Assembly: GCF_004322775.1 (NCBI RefSeq)
Contig: NZ_CP036403.1
Span: 62,001-126,000 of the forward strand
DNA: 64,000 nt
Source: Ornithinimicrobium sufpigmenti
Lineage (GTDB): Bacteria > Actinomycetota > Actinomycetes > Actinomycetales > Dermatophilaceae
Direction of reading: 5' to 3'
The notes below the pieces were generated by a model, which saw nothing but the letters and a program-made list of their open reading frames with translations, did not search any database and was not told the origin of the DNA. How positions within the stretch are numbered: the first letter of the stretch is position 1; each line of letters begins with the position of its first letter. Made by a program: the position numbers and the translations under genes. Positions 33,088-42,398 of this stretch are shown here, piece by piece.

Positions 33088-34206
33088 TCAGCGGCCGAGC
33101 GTGGCCCTGGCCAGCTCCAGCTGCGAGCGCGGCGGCATCCGGGTGAACATCCCCCACATCGAGGCCGCCATGCCGCCCGCCCCGGTCTCGCGGGACCAGA
33201 AGGCCCGCTGTCGGTCCCCGGGCAGCCGACCGAAGGCGTCGAAGAGGTCCAGGGTCCCCTGGACGTCGAGGCGCAGCAGCGCTCGCAGCCCAGCCTCGCG
33301 CAGGGCGTCGCTCGGGGCCACCGGGTCGACCTGTCGGGGAGCGCGGCCCTGCACGATCCGGGCGGCCAGGGCGTCGGCGCTGAGCAGCGAGTGGGTGACG
33401 GAGTAGCCGGTGACGATGTTGCCGCCGCGCCCGGCGGTCCCCACCGCGAGCACGCCGCCGGGTGGTGTGCGCCCGCGGCCACGCATCGGGATCCGGACCA
33501 CCTCGCGCGTGATCGGGTCGTCGACCGCTGACGCAGCCATCCCGCGGGCGAGCAGCCGTCGCCGCAACCGGGTCCTCAGCTCCTCGATCGGCAGGCCGGG
33601 CGCCGCGGCCAGGCAGGTCTCCTCCAGCAGGACGGTGCCGTCCCCGAGCGGTATGCCGTACAGGAAGGTGGCCGGGCCCCGCCCCGTCCCCGAACCCGCG
33701 GGCGCCCAGTCCCTGCGCCAGTCCATGATCAGCCCCTCGGCGCCGTCCAGGGCAGGAGCGGCCTCCGCCGCGGGCACGACGACCCCGTAGGCGGTCTGGG
33801 CAGGGGCGGGGTCGCCCGCGTCCCGCCCGGCGGGCCGGGCACCCCGCGCGTCGACGACCACCTCCGCCTCACGGCGCAGCGCCACGACCTCCTCGTCGGT
33901 CAGCCGTCCGGTCCGCACCTGCACCCCGTCCAGCGGCAGGGCGCGCTGGAGGGCGGCGTTGTCCAGCACGGCATACCGTCGCGGCAGCACGTGGTGGCCG
34001 TGGGCCCGGATCTGCGGACGCCGGACGAGGGAGCGGATCACCCCCTCGGGAGGGCTGCCCAGGTCCTCCGCCCAGACGCCGTAGGTCGGTGTCCACACCG
34101 CCTCCGGCCGCGGGTCCACGGCCAGCACCGACGCGCCCCGGGCCACCAGCCGCGAGGCCAGCGCGCGTCCCGCCGGGCCCAGCCCGACGACGGCCACGTC
34201 GACCAT
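33088..34206 (-). CDS. crtY: Lycopene beta-cyclase CrtY/CrtL family
   Basis: The cyclase turns lycopene into beta-carotene, the substrate of CrtU. The 372-residue flavoprotein begins with a dinucleotide-binding motif VAVVGLGPAGRALASRL and has the cyclase signature TYGVWAEDL near residue 42, then FLYGIPLGDGTVLLEET and the C-terminal GRGGNIVTGYSV. It is full length for the actinobacterial CrtY type. It lies about 5 kb from the crtT-crtU-P450 operon on the same strand, separated by + strand genes, so it needs its own promoter. Confidence 0.88.
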   Translation of the reverse strand: MVDVAVVGLGPAGRALASRLVARGASVLAVDPRPEAVWTPTYGVWAEDLGSPPEGVIRSLVRRPQIRAHGHHVLPRRYAVLDNAALQRALPLDGVQVRTGRLTDEEVVALRREAEVVVDARGARPAGRDAGDPAPAQTAYGVVVPAAEAAPALDGAEGLIMDWRRDWAPAGSGTGRGPATFLYGIPLGDGTVLLEETCLAAAPGLPIEELRTRLRRRLLARGMAASAVDDPITREVVRIPMRGRGRTPPGGVLAVGTAGRGGNIVTGYSVTHSLLSADALAARIVQGRAPRQVDPVAPSDALREAGLRALLRLDVQGTLDLFDAFGRLPGDRQRAFWSRETGAGGMAASMWGMFTRMPPRSQLELARATLGR

Positions 34207-34272
34207 GGCTCACCTCCTGCAGGTGACCCTACGCGGGCGTGCGGACGGCCTCAGGACTGCCTCAGGCCTGTC

Positions 34273-34599
34273 TCAGGGCTGCGGCACCGGGATCGACAGC
34301 AGCGGGGGGTACTGCTGGCAGCCGAAGACGTCGCTCTCGCCCGGCCCGCCGCTGGGGGCGAGCCGCTTGAGGGTGAACTTGATCGCGAACGCCGGGTCGA
34401 ACTCGACGAAGTCGGTGATCCGGTCGTCCTCGACGCCGAACAGGCCGCAGACGGTCTCCCGGGTCAGCGCCCCGGACTGGCGCACGTGGTCATAGGTCTG
34501 CTGGTCGGAGAAGATGACGTCGAAGGTGATCCGGTCGGTGCCGGCGTTCTTGCTCCGGACCGTCTTGGCCAGCTCGCCCAGGGTGGTGTGCTCGTGCAT
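34273..34599 (-). CDS. DUF4387 domain protein
   Basis: The 108-residue protein matches DUF4387 in KNAGTDRITFDVIF and VFGCQQYPPLL. DUF4387 is a small partner of AtuA/DUF1446 proteins, sometimes fused to them, and the arrangement here is the usual one: AtuA first, then this gene after 25 bases. An AGGAGACC ribosome site precedes the ATG. The biochemical role is unknown, but the pair is linked to catabolism of branched or hydroxylated acyl compounds in other bacteria. Confidence 0.85.
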   Translation of the reverse strand: MHEHTTLGELAKTVRSKNAGTDRITFDVIFSDQQTYDHVRQSGALTRETVCGLFGVEDDRITDFVEFDPAFAIKFTLKRLAPSGGPGESDVFGCQQYPPLLSIPVPQP

Positions 34600-34624
34600 G
34601 GTGGTCTCCTAGAAGAGGGTTGGC

Positions 34625-36013
34625 TCAGGCCTGGGGCTGCAGGATCATGGATCCCACCTCGACCAGGTGCAGGTCGAACAGGGACATGGGGTCGTCCACC
34701 GGCACGATGTGGTTCATCGTCCAGCGGTAGGAGGTGGTGGCGGGCAGCACCTCGTCGGTGACGAAGGCGGCCGTCCCCGCGGTGCCCTTGACCTCGGGCA
34801 GCCGCGCGTAGAAGAGCTGGCGGGTGGCGTAGAGGGTGACCGACTCGGCGACCTCGGCCGAGTCGGCGATGCCCTCGATGGCGATCCCGAGCTCGTGGGA
34901 GGTGATCTCCTTGACCGGCTCCAGGTCGCCCATGACGCCGTTCTTGCCGTAGACGGTGAAGGCCAGGTGGTAGTCGATGTCGGAGAACTCGTCGGCGACC
35001 TGCTGACGGGACAGCTCGATCACCTTGTCGATGTTGGCGATCGTGTACGGGTCGCGGATGCCCGCGATGCCGAGGTACTTCTCGCCGACCCGGCCCGAGC
35101 CCTCGATCTTGACGGTGACCTTGCCCTCGACCGGGACCACGCGCTGGCCGGTGACCCGGGTGGTGCGCTCGTCGTACTGCTCGTAGACGCAGTCGGTCAT
35201 GTCGAGCATGCCGCCGGCGAACCACTCGAAGTAGGGGTTGGAGCGCTCGTACATCGCGTGGCCCGCGACGCTGGCCACGGTGCAGCGCTGCCACGGCGCC
35301 ATCGCCGTGACCTTGACGTCGTCGTGGGTGATGGTCGCGATGACCGACTCCTTGGCGCCGTAGGGCTCGGCGCAGAACGACGCGCACTCCAGCACCTTGC
35401 CGGCGTAGTAGGCGTGCTCCTCCGGGAAGCCCTCGAAGATGGCCGGGGCGGCGAAGACCGCGCAGTCGCTGGACCGGCCGCCGATGATGACGTCGGCGCC
35501 CTGCTCCAGCGCCGCGACGAAGGGGTGCACCCCGGCCACCGCGACCGCGCGCGTCGTGGCGTCGATGTCCTCGATCGTCAGCGCTGCCCGGTCGTCCAGG
35601 CCCTCGATGGTCACGCCGTCATCGTGCAGCTGCCGCAGGTATGCCGTGTCCACCTCGGAGTAGAAGTAGGCCAGGCGGAACGGCGGCAGGTCGTGCTCGG
35701 CGGCGATCTCCTTGATGAACCGCACGAACATGTCGACCCGGCTGTTGCTGCCGCAGTCACCGGCCGAGCCGATGATCATCGGCACGTCCTGCTCGCGGGC
35801 CGCCAGCAGCATCAGCTCCAGGTCGTGGCGCTGCCAGCGCTCCATGCTCACCGAGCGGTCGGCGCCCAGCGCCGTGGCACCGATGTCGTCACTGCCGGAG
35901 TCGGCGCAGTAGTAGTCCGGGCGCGTCTCCACCGCCAGCCGGAAGCTCTCCTCCTTGGTGGGGGCGAAGCCGAGATGGCCGTTGGGGCTGACGATGCGCA
36001 ACTGTTCCTTCAC
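34625..36013 (-). CDS. AtuA-like (DUF1446) protein
   Basis: The 462-residue protein belongs to the acyclic terpene utilisation AtuA family: IIGSAGDCGSNSRVDMFVRF, DVIIGGRSSDCAVFAAPAI and the conserved VSPNGHLGF start. AtuA is needed for citronellol/geraniol breakdown in Pseudomonas but its reaction is not known; no other atu genes are seen here. It starts at GTG 36013 with AGGAG upstream. A perfect palindrome lies 28 bases before the start, and the next gene upstream encodes a GntR regulator. Confidence 0.85.
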   Translation of the reverse strand: MKEQLRIVSPNGHLGFAPTKEESFRLAVETRPDYYCADSGSDDIGATALGADRSVSMERWQRHDLELMLLAAREQDVPMIIGSAGDCGSNSRVDMFVRFIKEIAAEHDLPPFRLAYFYSEVDTAYLRQLHDDGVTIEGLDDRAALTIEDIDATTRAVAVAGVHPFVAALEQGADVIIGGRSSDCAVFAAPAIFEGFPEEHAYYAGKVLECASFCAEPYGAKESVIATITHDDVKVTAMAPWQRCTVASVAGHAMYERSNPYFEWFAGGMLDMTDCVYEQYDERTTRVTGQRVVPVEGKVTVKIEGSGRVGEKYLGIAGIRDPYTIANIDKVIELSRQQVADEFSDIDYHLAFTVYGKNGVMGDLEPVKEITSHELGIAIEGIADSAEVAESVTLYATRQLFYARLPEVKGTAGTAAFVTDEVLPATTSYRWTMNHIVPVDDPMSLFDLHLVEVGSMILQPQA

Positions 36014-36040
36014 GGAACTCTCCTGATCTGTGACCGGCTG

Positions 36041-36052
36041 TGGTTATAACCA
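36041..36052. promoter_or_regulatory. Candidate GntR operator upstream of atuA-like gene
   Basis: TGGTTATAACCA is a perfect 12-bp palindrome 28 bases upstream of the atuA-like GTG and just downstream of the gntR stop. The core GGTTATAACC recurs as GGTTATATCC before the ABC importer operon. AT-rich against its surroundings. Confidence 0.55.
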
Positions 36053-36077
36053 GATATACCAACGATGCCGGGCAGGG

Positions 36078-36851
36078 TCAAGAGGAGCGCTTGGGCTGTG
36101 GCGCGAGCCGGCGCTCCAGGGCGAAGGTGTAGCGGTCGGCCCGGTAGTAGGCGCGGCGAAACTCCAGGGGCCCCTCGGCGTCGGAGATCACCGACTCGAT
36201 GGCCAGGATCGGCGCGCCGACCGGGATGCCGAGGTGGCCGCTGAGCTCGGCGGTGGCCAGGACCGCGTCGATCGTCTGGCTCAGCCGTTGCGGGTCCCGG
36301 CTCACCCGTTCGTGCCGGTAGAGGTCGAGGGTGGAGAACGCCCTGCCGGCCGCGTGGAACTCCTCGGCGGCCGTCACGATCTCCTGACCGAGGGCGGGCG
36401 CGAAGTAGCTGTCGTAGTAGACGACCGGGCTGGCGTCACCGCTGCCCAGGAGGCGCAGGTTGCGCAGCGGCGTGGCCGGCTCCACGCCGAGCACGCCGGC
36501 CAGGGCGAGGTCGGCGATCACCGAGCCGGAGCTGAGGATCTGGGTGCTGGCCACATACCCCTGCTCGGCCAGGGTCAGCTCGAAGCTGCGGATCTCCGCC
36601 AGGTCCTGGGCGAGCCGCTCCCGGGAGGCGACGAAGGTGCCGACACCGCGCCGCTGCTCGAGCAGGCCCTCCTCGACGGCCAGCCGCACCGCATGGCGCA
36701 CGGTGATCCGGCTCACGCCCAGCAGCTCGGACAGCTGACGCTCGGAGGGGACCCGCGAGCTCTTGGGCCACTCGCCGGTCTCCACCCGAGCCCGGATCTG
36801 CTGCAGGACCTGGTCGTAGAGCGGTTGGGTCGTCGTGCGGGAGAGCGCCAT
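36078..36851 (-). CDS. GntR-family (HutC/UTRA type) transcriptional regulator
   Basis: The 257-residue protein has a GntR winged helix (about 1-75: PLYDQVLQQIRARVETGEWP, VPSERQLSELLGVSRITVRHAV, EEGLLEQRRGVGTFVA) and a C-terminal UTRA ligand domain (about 90-245: VVYYDSYFAP, PILAIESVISDAEG). UTRA regulators release DNA on binding a pathway metabolite. ATG 36851 has AAGGGAG upstream. It sits between two divergent transport/catabolic units that share palindromic sequence and is the obvious local regulator. Confidence 0.9.
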   Translation of the reverse strand: MALSRTTTQPLYDQVLQQIRARVETGEWPKSSRVPSERQLSELLGVSRITVRHAVRLAVEEGLLEQRRGVGTFVASRERLAQDLAEIRSFELTLAEQGYVASTQILSSGSVIADLALAGVLGVEPATPLRNLRLLGSGDASPVVYYDSYFAPALGQEIVTAAEEFHAAGRAFSTLDLYRHERVSRDPQRLSQTIDAVLATAELSGHLGIPVGAPILAIESVISDAEGPLEFRRAYYRADRYTFALERRLAPQPKRSS

Positions 36852-36911
36852 CGATGCTCCCTTTCGGTGGTGGTCCTGCCCGGGTCCTGAGCACGGCTCC
36901 GGATGAACCAA

Positions 36912-36920
36912 GGTAGTACC
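36912..36920. promoter_or_regulatory. Possible third GntR site
   Basis: GGTAGTACC, an odd-length palindrome, lies about 60 bases upstream of the gntR ATG. It shares GGT...ACC ends with the other two sites and may serve autoregulation. Weaker than the others. Confidence 0.3.
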
Positions 36921-36997
36921 ACAGCGCCGCAGGCGGATCCACCGGGACTTTTCCGCCCGGGCCCTTGTCGCCGGGTCGGGGCTTTGGTACGTTCACT

Positions 36998-37021
36998 GGT
37001 CTACCCGGTTATATCCAGACC
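36998..37021. promoter_or_regulatory. Candidate GntR operator upstream of peptide importer
   Basis: Nested symmetry: outer arms GGTCT (36998-37002) and AGACC (37017-37021) enclose GGTTATATCC (37007-37016), one base from the palindrome before the atuA-like gene. It lies 35 bases before the GTG of the importer ATPase gene. Confidence 0.5.
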
Positions 37022-37055
37022 CCAACGGTAGCGCCCACCGGATCGAGGAGGATGC

Positions 37056-38060
37056 GTGGAGCTCGAAGTCCCACCGGCCACGGGCGCCCCGACGCCACCG
37101 CGCACTGCGACACCTCTGCTCGAGGTGCGCGACCTGAGCGTGCGGCTCGGGCACGTCGCCGCGGTCAACGGGCTGTCCTTCGACGTCCGCCGGGGCGAGT
37201 TCCTCGGCATCGTCGGAGAGTCGGGCTCGGGCAAGAGCGTCACCGCCAAGGCCATCCTGGGGCTGCTGCCCAGGAGCGCCCGCATCGGCGGCAGCGTCAA
37301 GCTCGAGGGCGAGGAGCTGCTCGGTGCGCCGGCAGAGGTGATGCGGCGCATCCGGGGGGCCAGGATCGGCCTGGTCTTCCAGGACGCACTGGCTGCCCTG
37401 GACCCCGTGTACACGATCGGAGACCAGCTGGTGGAGGCGCTGCGCGCCCACGTGGACATCTCGGTCAAAGGCGCCAGGGCGCGGGCGGCCGACCTGCTCG
37501 GCGAGGTGGGGATCCCGAACCCCAGGGAGCGCCTCGACTCCTACCCGCACCAGCTCTCCGGCGGCCAGCGCCAGCGGGTGATCATCGCTGCGGCCCTCAT
37601 CGCCGAGCCGGACCTGATCATCGCCGACGAGCCGACCACCGCGTTGGACGTCACCGTGCAGAAACAGGTGCTGGACCTGCTGGCGGAGGTCTGCCAGCGG
37701 CGCGAGGCCGCGGTGATGCTGGTGACCCACGACCTGGGTGTCGTCGCGCAGACCTGCGACCGGGTGGCGACCTTCTACGGCGGGCTGCTGGTGGAGGAGG
37801 CCGATGTCTACACCCTCTTCGAGGAGCCCAGGCACCCCTACACGCGGGCGCTGCTGCGCTCGGTGCCCAGGCTGGGCGAGGACTCGCCCTTCGAGGCCAT
37901 CCCCGGGTCCCCGCCCCAGATCCACGTGGCCCTGTTCGCCTGCCCCTTCGCGCCCCGCTGCGAGCACGCCGAGGCGGTCTGCACGTCGAGCATCCCGCCC
38001 GAGTTCACCGAGGGCTCGCGACGCCATCGTTGCGTCCGCGTGGGACGGGGAGAGCTGTGA
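37056..38060 (+). CDS. Peptide/nickel-type ABC importer ATPase (DppD-like)
   Basis: The 334-residue ATPase has Walker [12 protein letters not shown]-loop [11 protein letters not shown], signature [12 protein letters not shown], Walker [13 protein letters not shown], switch His VTHDLGV, and the C-terminal oligopeptide/nickel domain with a Cys cluster ([14 protein letters not shown]). Start GTG 37056 has GAGGAGG upstream. It opens a six-gene operon: two ATPases, binding protein, two permeases and a C45 hydrolase. Translation is coupled to the next gene by GTGA. Confidence 0.93.
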   Translation: MELEVPPATGAPTPPRTATPLLEVRDLSVRLGHVAAVNGLSFDVRRGEFLGIVGESGSGKSVTAKAILGLLPRSARIGGSVKLEGEELLGAPAEVMRRIRGARIGLVFQDALAALDPVYTIGDQLVEALRAHVDISVKGARARAADLLGEVGIPNPRERLDSYPHQLSGGQRQRVIIAAALIAEPDLIIADEPTTALDVTVQKQVLDLLAEVCQRREAAVMLVTHDLGVVAQTCDRVATFYGGLLVEEADVYTLFEEPRHPYTRALLRSVPRLGEDSPFEAIPGSPPQIHVALFACPFAPRCEHAEAVCTSSIPPEFTEGSRRHRCVRVGRGEL

Positions 38061-38884
38061 CGCCGATGCTGCGGGTCCACGACCTGGTCAAGACCTTCAC
38101 CTCCGGCCGGGCCCTGCTCGGCAAGGCCGAGCGCTCGGTGGCCGTGGACCACGTCTCCTTCGAGATCGAGGCGGGGGCCTCGTTCGGCCTCGTCGGTGAG
38201 TCCGGGTCCGGCAAGTCGACGACCGCCCGGATCGTCGCACGCCTGCTGGACGCGGACTCCGGCAGCGTGGAGCTCAAGGGCGTGGACCTGCTGGCCATGC
38301 GGGGCCGGGACCTGCTGCGGGCCCGGCGCGAGGTCCAGATGGTCTTCCAGGACCCGTTCGCCTCGCTCAACCCACGGTGGAAGGTCGGCAGCCTGGTGGC
38401 GGAGGGGCTGCGCATCCACCACCGGCAGAGCGCCGAGTCCCGGCGGACCCGGGTGCTGGAGTTGCTGGACATGTGCGGGCTCCCGGCCTCGGCGGCCGAC
38501 CGCTATCCCCACGAGTTCTCCGGCGGGCAGCGCCAGCGGATCGGCATCGCCCGCGCCCTCGCGGTCGAGCCCGAGGTGCTGATCCTCGACGAGCCGGTCT
38601 CCGCGCTCGACGTCTCGATCCAGGCCCAGATCCTCACCCTGCTCACCCGGCTGCGGTCCGAGCTGGGCCTCACCTACCTGTTCATCGCCCACGACCTGGC
38701 GATCGTGGAGCGCTTCTGCGACCACGTCGCGGTGATGCAGCGCGGACGCATCGTGGAGCAGGGACGGCCGCGCGAGCTCTACCAGAACCCGCAGGACGAC
38801 TACACCAAGACCCTGCTGAGCGCCATCCCGATCCCCGACCCGCGGCGCCGGGCCACACCACACCCTGGAGGTACAGCGTCATGA
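38057..38884 (+). CDS. Peptide-type ABC importer ATPase (DppF-like)
   Basis: The 275-residue second ATPase has [46 protein letters not shown] and FIAHDLAIVE, ending with the DppF-type tail EQGRPRELYQNPQDDYTKTLL. GTG 38057 overlaps the previous stop, and its stop overlaps the binding-protein ATG (ATGA). It should form a heterodimer with the preceding ATPase. Confidence 0.92.
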   Translation: MTPMLRVHDLVKTFTSGRALLGKAERSVAVDHVSFEIEAGASFGLVGESGSGKSTTARIVARLLDADSGSVELKGVDLLAMRGRDLLRARREVQMVFQDPFASLNPRWKVGSLVAEGLRIHHRQSAESRRTRVLELLDMCGLPASAADRYPHEFSGGQRQRIGIARALAVEPEVLILDEPVSALDVSIQAQILTLLTRLRSELGLTYLFIAHDLAIVERFCDHVAVMQRGRIVEQGRPRELYQNPQDDYTKTLLSAIPIPDPRRRATPHPGGTAS

Positions 38885-40443
38885 GAAGCGCACCACGCAC
38901 GTTCGTTCGCCGGGTCGTCCCGGTCTCCCTGGCCGCGTTGCTGGTCACCGCCTGCGCCAGCGGCGAGAGTTTCGACGAGGGCGCCCCGGCACCCGCGGGC
39001 GAGGGCGGCGACGACGCGCCCGCGGCCGAGGCGGGACAGCTGGTCATCGCGCAGTCCTCGGACATCCTGACCATGGACCCCCACATGCACCGCAACCGAC
39101 CCACCCAGAACGTGGTCCACACCGTCTTCGAGTCCCTGGTCAACCAGGACAACGAGCTCACCGCGGTGCCCGAGCTGGCCACCGAGTGGGAGCAGGTGGA
39201 CGACCTGACCTGGCGGTTCCACCTGCGGGAGGACGTGACCTTCCACAACGGCGAGGAGTTCGACGCCGAGGACGTCAAGTTCAGCATCGAGCGGATCCTG
39301 GACCCGGAGCAGGTCTCCCCGCGGGCCTCCATGCTGGAGGTGATCGAGAGCGTCGAGGTCGAGGACGACCTGACCGTGCTCATCACCACCACGGCGCCGG
39401 CGCCGACCCTGCTCTCCGGCCTGGCGGTCAACGAGATCGTTCCCGCCGAGTACGTGGCGGAGGTCGGGGACGAGGAGTTCGCCGCCAGCCCGGTCGGGAC
39501 CGGCCCCTTCGTCTTCGACAGCTGGACCCCCAACGAGGCGGTCAACCTCACCGCCAACCCCGACTACTGGGGCGGTGAGCCGTCGGTCGACACCCTGATC
39601 TTCCGGCCCATCCCGGAGGTCTCCTCGCGGATGGCCGCGCTGCAGGCCGGCGACGCCCAGATCGTCGCCGAGATCCCGGCCGACCTCACCAGCCAGCTCG
39701 GCAGCGGCACCGAGGCCGTCGGCGTGTCCGGCACCCGGATCTTCTTCCTGGCCATGAACGTCACCGTCGCACCGTTCGACGACCACGCCGTCCGCGTCGC
39801 CGCGAACCAGGCGGTGGACAAGGACACCCTGGTCAGCGCGCTCTACGAGGACCGTGCGCGGGTGCTGAACCAGCCCGCGTTCCCCGAGATGGTCGGCTAC
39901 ACCGACGAGGTGCAGGGCTACGACTTCGACCTGGAGGCCGCGCAGGCGGCCCTGGAGGGCGTCGACGGGACGGTCGAGGTGGACAGCACCGAGGCCACCC
40001 GGATGCTCGCCGAGGCGGTCGCCGGCCAGCTGCAGGCCGCCGGTCTCGCCGCCGAGGTGAACGTGCTGGAGGAGCAGGCCTTCCTGGACCGGATCGAGTC
40101 CGGCTCGTCCACGGCATACATCTCCTCCTGGGGCGTGGCCGAGGGCGACGCCGACGTCATCCTCGCCCGGCACTTCTGGAGCCCCTCGCGCGACGGTGCC
40201 TTCTACACCGGCTACACCAACGAGGAGCTGGACGAGCTGATCAGCGCCGGCCGGAGCACCACCGACCAGGCCGAGCGGGAGGAGCTCTACGCCGAGGCGA
40301 TGCAGATCGTCGTCGACGACGCCCCGTGGGTGCCGCTGCTCAACCCCGAGGAGATCTACGGCGTCTCCAGCAGCGTCCAGGGCTGGGAGCCGTCCCCGAT
40401 CGGTCGCTTCAACGTCGCTGACGTCACGGTCAGCTCCAGCTGA
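38881..40443 (+). CDS. Family 5 solute-binding lipoprotein
   Basis: The 520-residue protein has a lipoprotein signal (RRVVPVSLAALLVTAC, Cys about residue 21), an acidic low-complexity linker, then the SBP_bac_5 fold with the family signature ATEWEQVDDLTWRFHLREDV and GTGPFVFDSW...ANPDYWGG. It is an external receptor for peptides or peptide-like compounds delivered to the adjacent permeases. The ligand cannot be read from sequence; the linked C45 hydrolase hints at N-acylated or beta-lactam-like peptides. Confidence 0.9.
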   Translation: MRSAPRTFVRRVVPVSLAALLVTACASGESFDEGAPAPAGEGGDDAPAAEAGQLVIAQSSDILTMDPHMHRNRPTQNVVHTVFESLVNQDNELTAVPELATEWEQVDDLTWRFHLREDVTFHNGEEFDAEDVKFSIERILDPEQVSPRASMLEVIESVEVEDDLTVLITTTAPAPTLLSGLAVNEIVPAEYVAEVGDEEFAASPVGTGPFVFDSWTPNEAVNLTANPDYWGGEPSVDTLIFRPIPEVSSRMAALQAGDAQIVAEIPADLTSQLGSGTEAVGVSGTRIFFLAMNVTVAPFDDHAVRVAANQAVDKDTLVSALYEDRARVLNQPAFPEMVGYTDEVQGYDFDLEAAQAALEGVDGTVEVDSTEATRMLAEAVAGQLQAAGLAAEVNVLEEQAFLDRIESGSSTAYISSWGVAEGDADVILARHFWSPSRDGAFYTGYTNEELDELISAGRSTTDQAEREELYAEAMQIVVDDAPWVPLLNPEEIYGVSSSVQGWEPSPIGRFNVADVTVSSS

Positions 40444-40518
40444 CGCCAACCCACCACGCCCACCTGACCGCACCCAGCACCCGCTGCCGGACTCGCGGAC
40501 TGACCCACTGGGAGCAGC

Positions 40519-41535
40519 ATGCTCGCGTTCATCCTCAGACGGCTGTGGCAGACCGTCCTCGTGCTCTTCGGCGTGTCGATCATCGTCTTCTCGTTGATCC
40601 ACATCACGCCGGGGGACGCGGTGGACGTGATGTTCGCCGGCGAGAACGTCAGCCCCGAGCAGCGGGAGCTCTACCGCCAGCAGCTGGGGCTGGACCAGCC
40701 GCTGGTGCAGCAGTACCTCAACTACATGCTGGGTGCGGTGCAGGGTGACCTCGGCACCTCGATCCGACGAGGCACCTCGGTCGCGGGGATCATCGGCGCC
40801 ACGATCCCCGCGACCGTCGAGCTGACCCTCGCGGCCCTCGTCGTCGCCATCGTCATCGCCGTCCCGGTCGCCGTCGTCTCGGCGCTGCGCCAGGGCAGCA
40901 TCTGGGACCGGGGCGGCAGCGTCCTGGCCCTGTTCGGCATCTCGATGCCCAGCTTCTGGCTCGGGATCATGCTCATCCTCATCTTCGGCGTCGGCCTCCA
41001 GTGGTTCCCCGCCAGCGGGCGCATCGCCTCCGGCACCGGGCTGACCCAGATCACCGGGTTCGTCCTCGTCGACGCCCTGCTGCAGGGGAACTGGGCCGCC
41101 TTCCGCTCCGGTCTGCTCCATGTCGCGCTCCCGGCCGTCACGCTGGGCACCGCGATCACCGCCACGCTGTCCCGGGTGCTGCGCTCGGGCCTGCTGGAGG
41201 TCAAGGGCCAGGACTACGTGGACGCGCTGCGCGCCCGCGGCCTCGACTTCGCCACGGTGCTGCGGCACATGCTGCGCAACGCCCTGCCGGCCACGGTCAT
41301 CGTGATGGGGGTGCGGATCGGCTCCCTGCTGGGCGGCGCCATCGTCATCGAGGTGGTCTTCGGCTGGCCCGGCCTCGGCCGGCTGGTCGTCGACGCGATC
41401 CAGAACAGGGACTTCCCGCTCGTGCAGGGAGCGGTCCTCGTGCTCGCCGTCCTCTTCGTCCTGGTGAACCTGCTCACCGACATCGTCCAGGCGTGGCTGG
41501 ATCCCCGCATCAAGCTGACCGGAGGGTCCCGATGA
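40519..41535 (+). CDS. Peptide-type ABC importer permease (DppB-like)
   Basis: The 338-residue protein has six transmembrane helices, the DppB N-terminus FILRRLWQTVLVLFGVSIIVF, and the EAA loop around YVDALRARGLDFATVLRHMLRNALP. It starts at ATG 40519 after GGGAGC, 75 bases after the binding-protein stop, and overlaps dppC by 4 bases. Confidence 0.92.
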   Translation: MLAFILRRLWQTVLVLFGVSIIVFSLIHITPGDAVDVMFAGENVSPEQRELYRQQLGLDQPLVQQYLNYMLGAVQGDLGTSIRRGTSVAGIIGATIPATVELTLAALVVAIVIAVPVAVVSALRQGSIWDRGGSVLALFGISMPSFWLGIMLILIFGVGLQWFPASGRIASGTGLTQITGFVLVDALLQGNWAAFRSGLLHVALPAVTLGTAITATLSRVLRSGLLEVKGQDYVDALRARGLDFATVLRHMLRNALPATVIVMGVRIGSLLGGAIVIEVVFGWPGLGRLVVDAIQNRDFPLVQGAVLVLAVLFVLVNLLTDIVQAWLDPRIKLTGGSR

Positions 41536-42398
41536 ACGCCATCCGCAAGACCTACCGCTACTTCGGGCGGTCCACGCTGACCATGGTGGCGATCGTGGTG
41601 CTGCTGGGTTTCGTGCTCATCGGCCTCTTCGCCCCCTGGCTGGCCCCCTACGACCCGAACGCCCAGAACCTGGCCATGCGCCTGCAGCCGCCGCTCACCG
41701 AGGGGTACCTGCTCGGCACCGACAGCCTGGGCCGGGACGTGCTCTCCCGCCTCATCTACGGCAGCCGCGTCTCCCTCATCGTGGGCTTCAGCGCGGTCCT
41801 GCTCGCGGCCATCCTCGGCATCGCCATCGGGCTGATCAGCGGCTACCTCGGCGGCTGGGTCGACAGCCTGCTCATGCGCATCGTCGACGCCTTCCTCGCC
41901 TTCCCCTTCCTGCTTCTGGCCATCGCCATCGTCGCCGTCCTGGGCCGGGGTCTGGACAACATCGTCATCGCCCTGGTGGTCACCGGGTGGGTGCTCTACG
42001 CCCGCCTCGTCCGGGGGGAGACGCTGTCCCTGCGCGAGCGGGAGTTCGTGCTGTCCGCCAAGGGGCTGGGCACCAACCCCTTCGCGATCATGGTCAAGCA
42101 CATCCTGCCCAACTGCATGGCCCCGATCCTGGTCGTCGCGACCCTGGAGATCGGCGTCGTCATCGTCACCGAGGCCTCGCTGTCCTTCCTCGGGCTGGGC
42201 GCCTCCGCCTCCGAGCCGAGCTGGGGCAGCATGCTCGCCGACGGCCGGGCCTACGTCACCCGCGCCTGGTGGCTGGCCACCCTGCCCGGCCTAGCCATCT
42301 TCGTCATCGTGCTCGCCGTCAACATCCTGGGCGACGCCCTGCGCGACGCCCTGGACCCGCGGCACGAGAAGGTGTCCCCGGAGCAGGTGCCCGCCTGA
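41532..42398 (+). CDS. Peptide-type ABC importer permease (DppC-like)
   Basis: The 288-residue protein has the DppC plan: an N-terminal helix, LAPYDPNAQNLAMRLQPP...LLGTDSLGRDVLSRLIYGSR, five more helices, and the EAA loop REFVLSAKGLGTNPFAIMVKHILPN. It overlaps dppB (ATGA) and completes the transporter. A short stretch of degenerate GAACCACC repeats (42410-42458) separates it from the C45 gene. Confidence 0.92.
   Translation: MNAIRKTYRYFGRSTLTMVAIVVLLGFVLIGLFAPWLAPYDPNAQNLAMRLQPPLTEGYLLGTDSLGRDVLSRLIYGSRVSLIVGFSAVLLAAILGIAIGLISGYLGGWVDSLLMRIVDAFLAFPFLLLAIAIVAVLGRGLDNIVIALVVTGWVLYARLVRGETLSLREREFVLSAKGLGTNPFAIMVKHILPNCMAPILVVATLEIGVVIVTEASLSFLGLGASASEPSWGSMLADGRAYVTRAWWLATLPGLAIFVIVLAVNILGDALRDALDPRHEKVSPEQVPA

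Noticed and set aside
36965..38056. Long + frame fused ahead of the DppF-like ATPase
   Set aside because: It is the out-of-frame reading of the DppD-like gene; the real start is the overlapping GTG at 38057.
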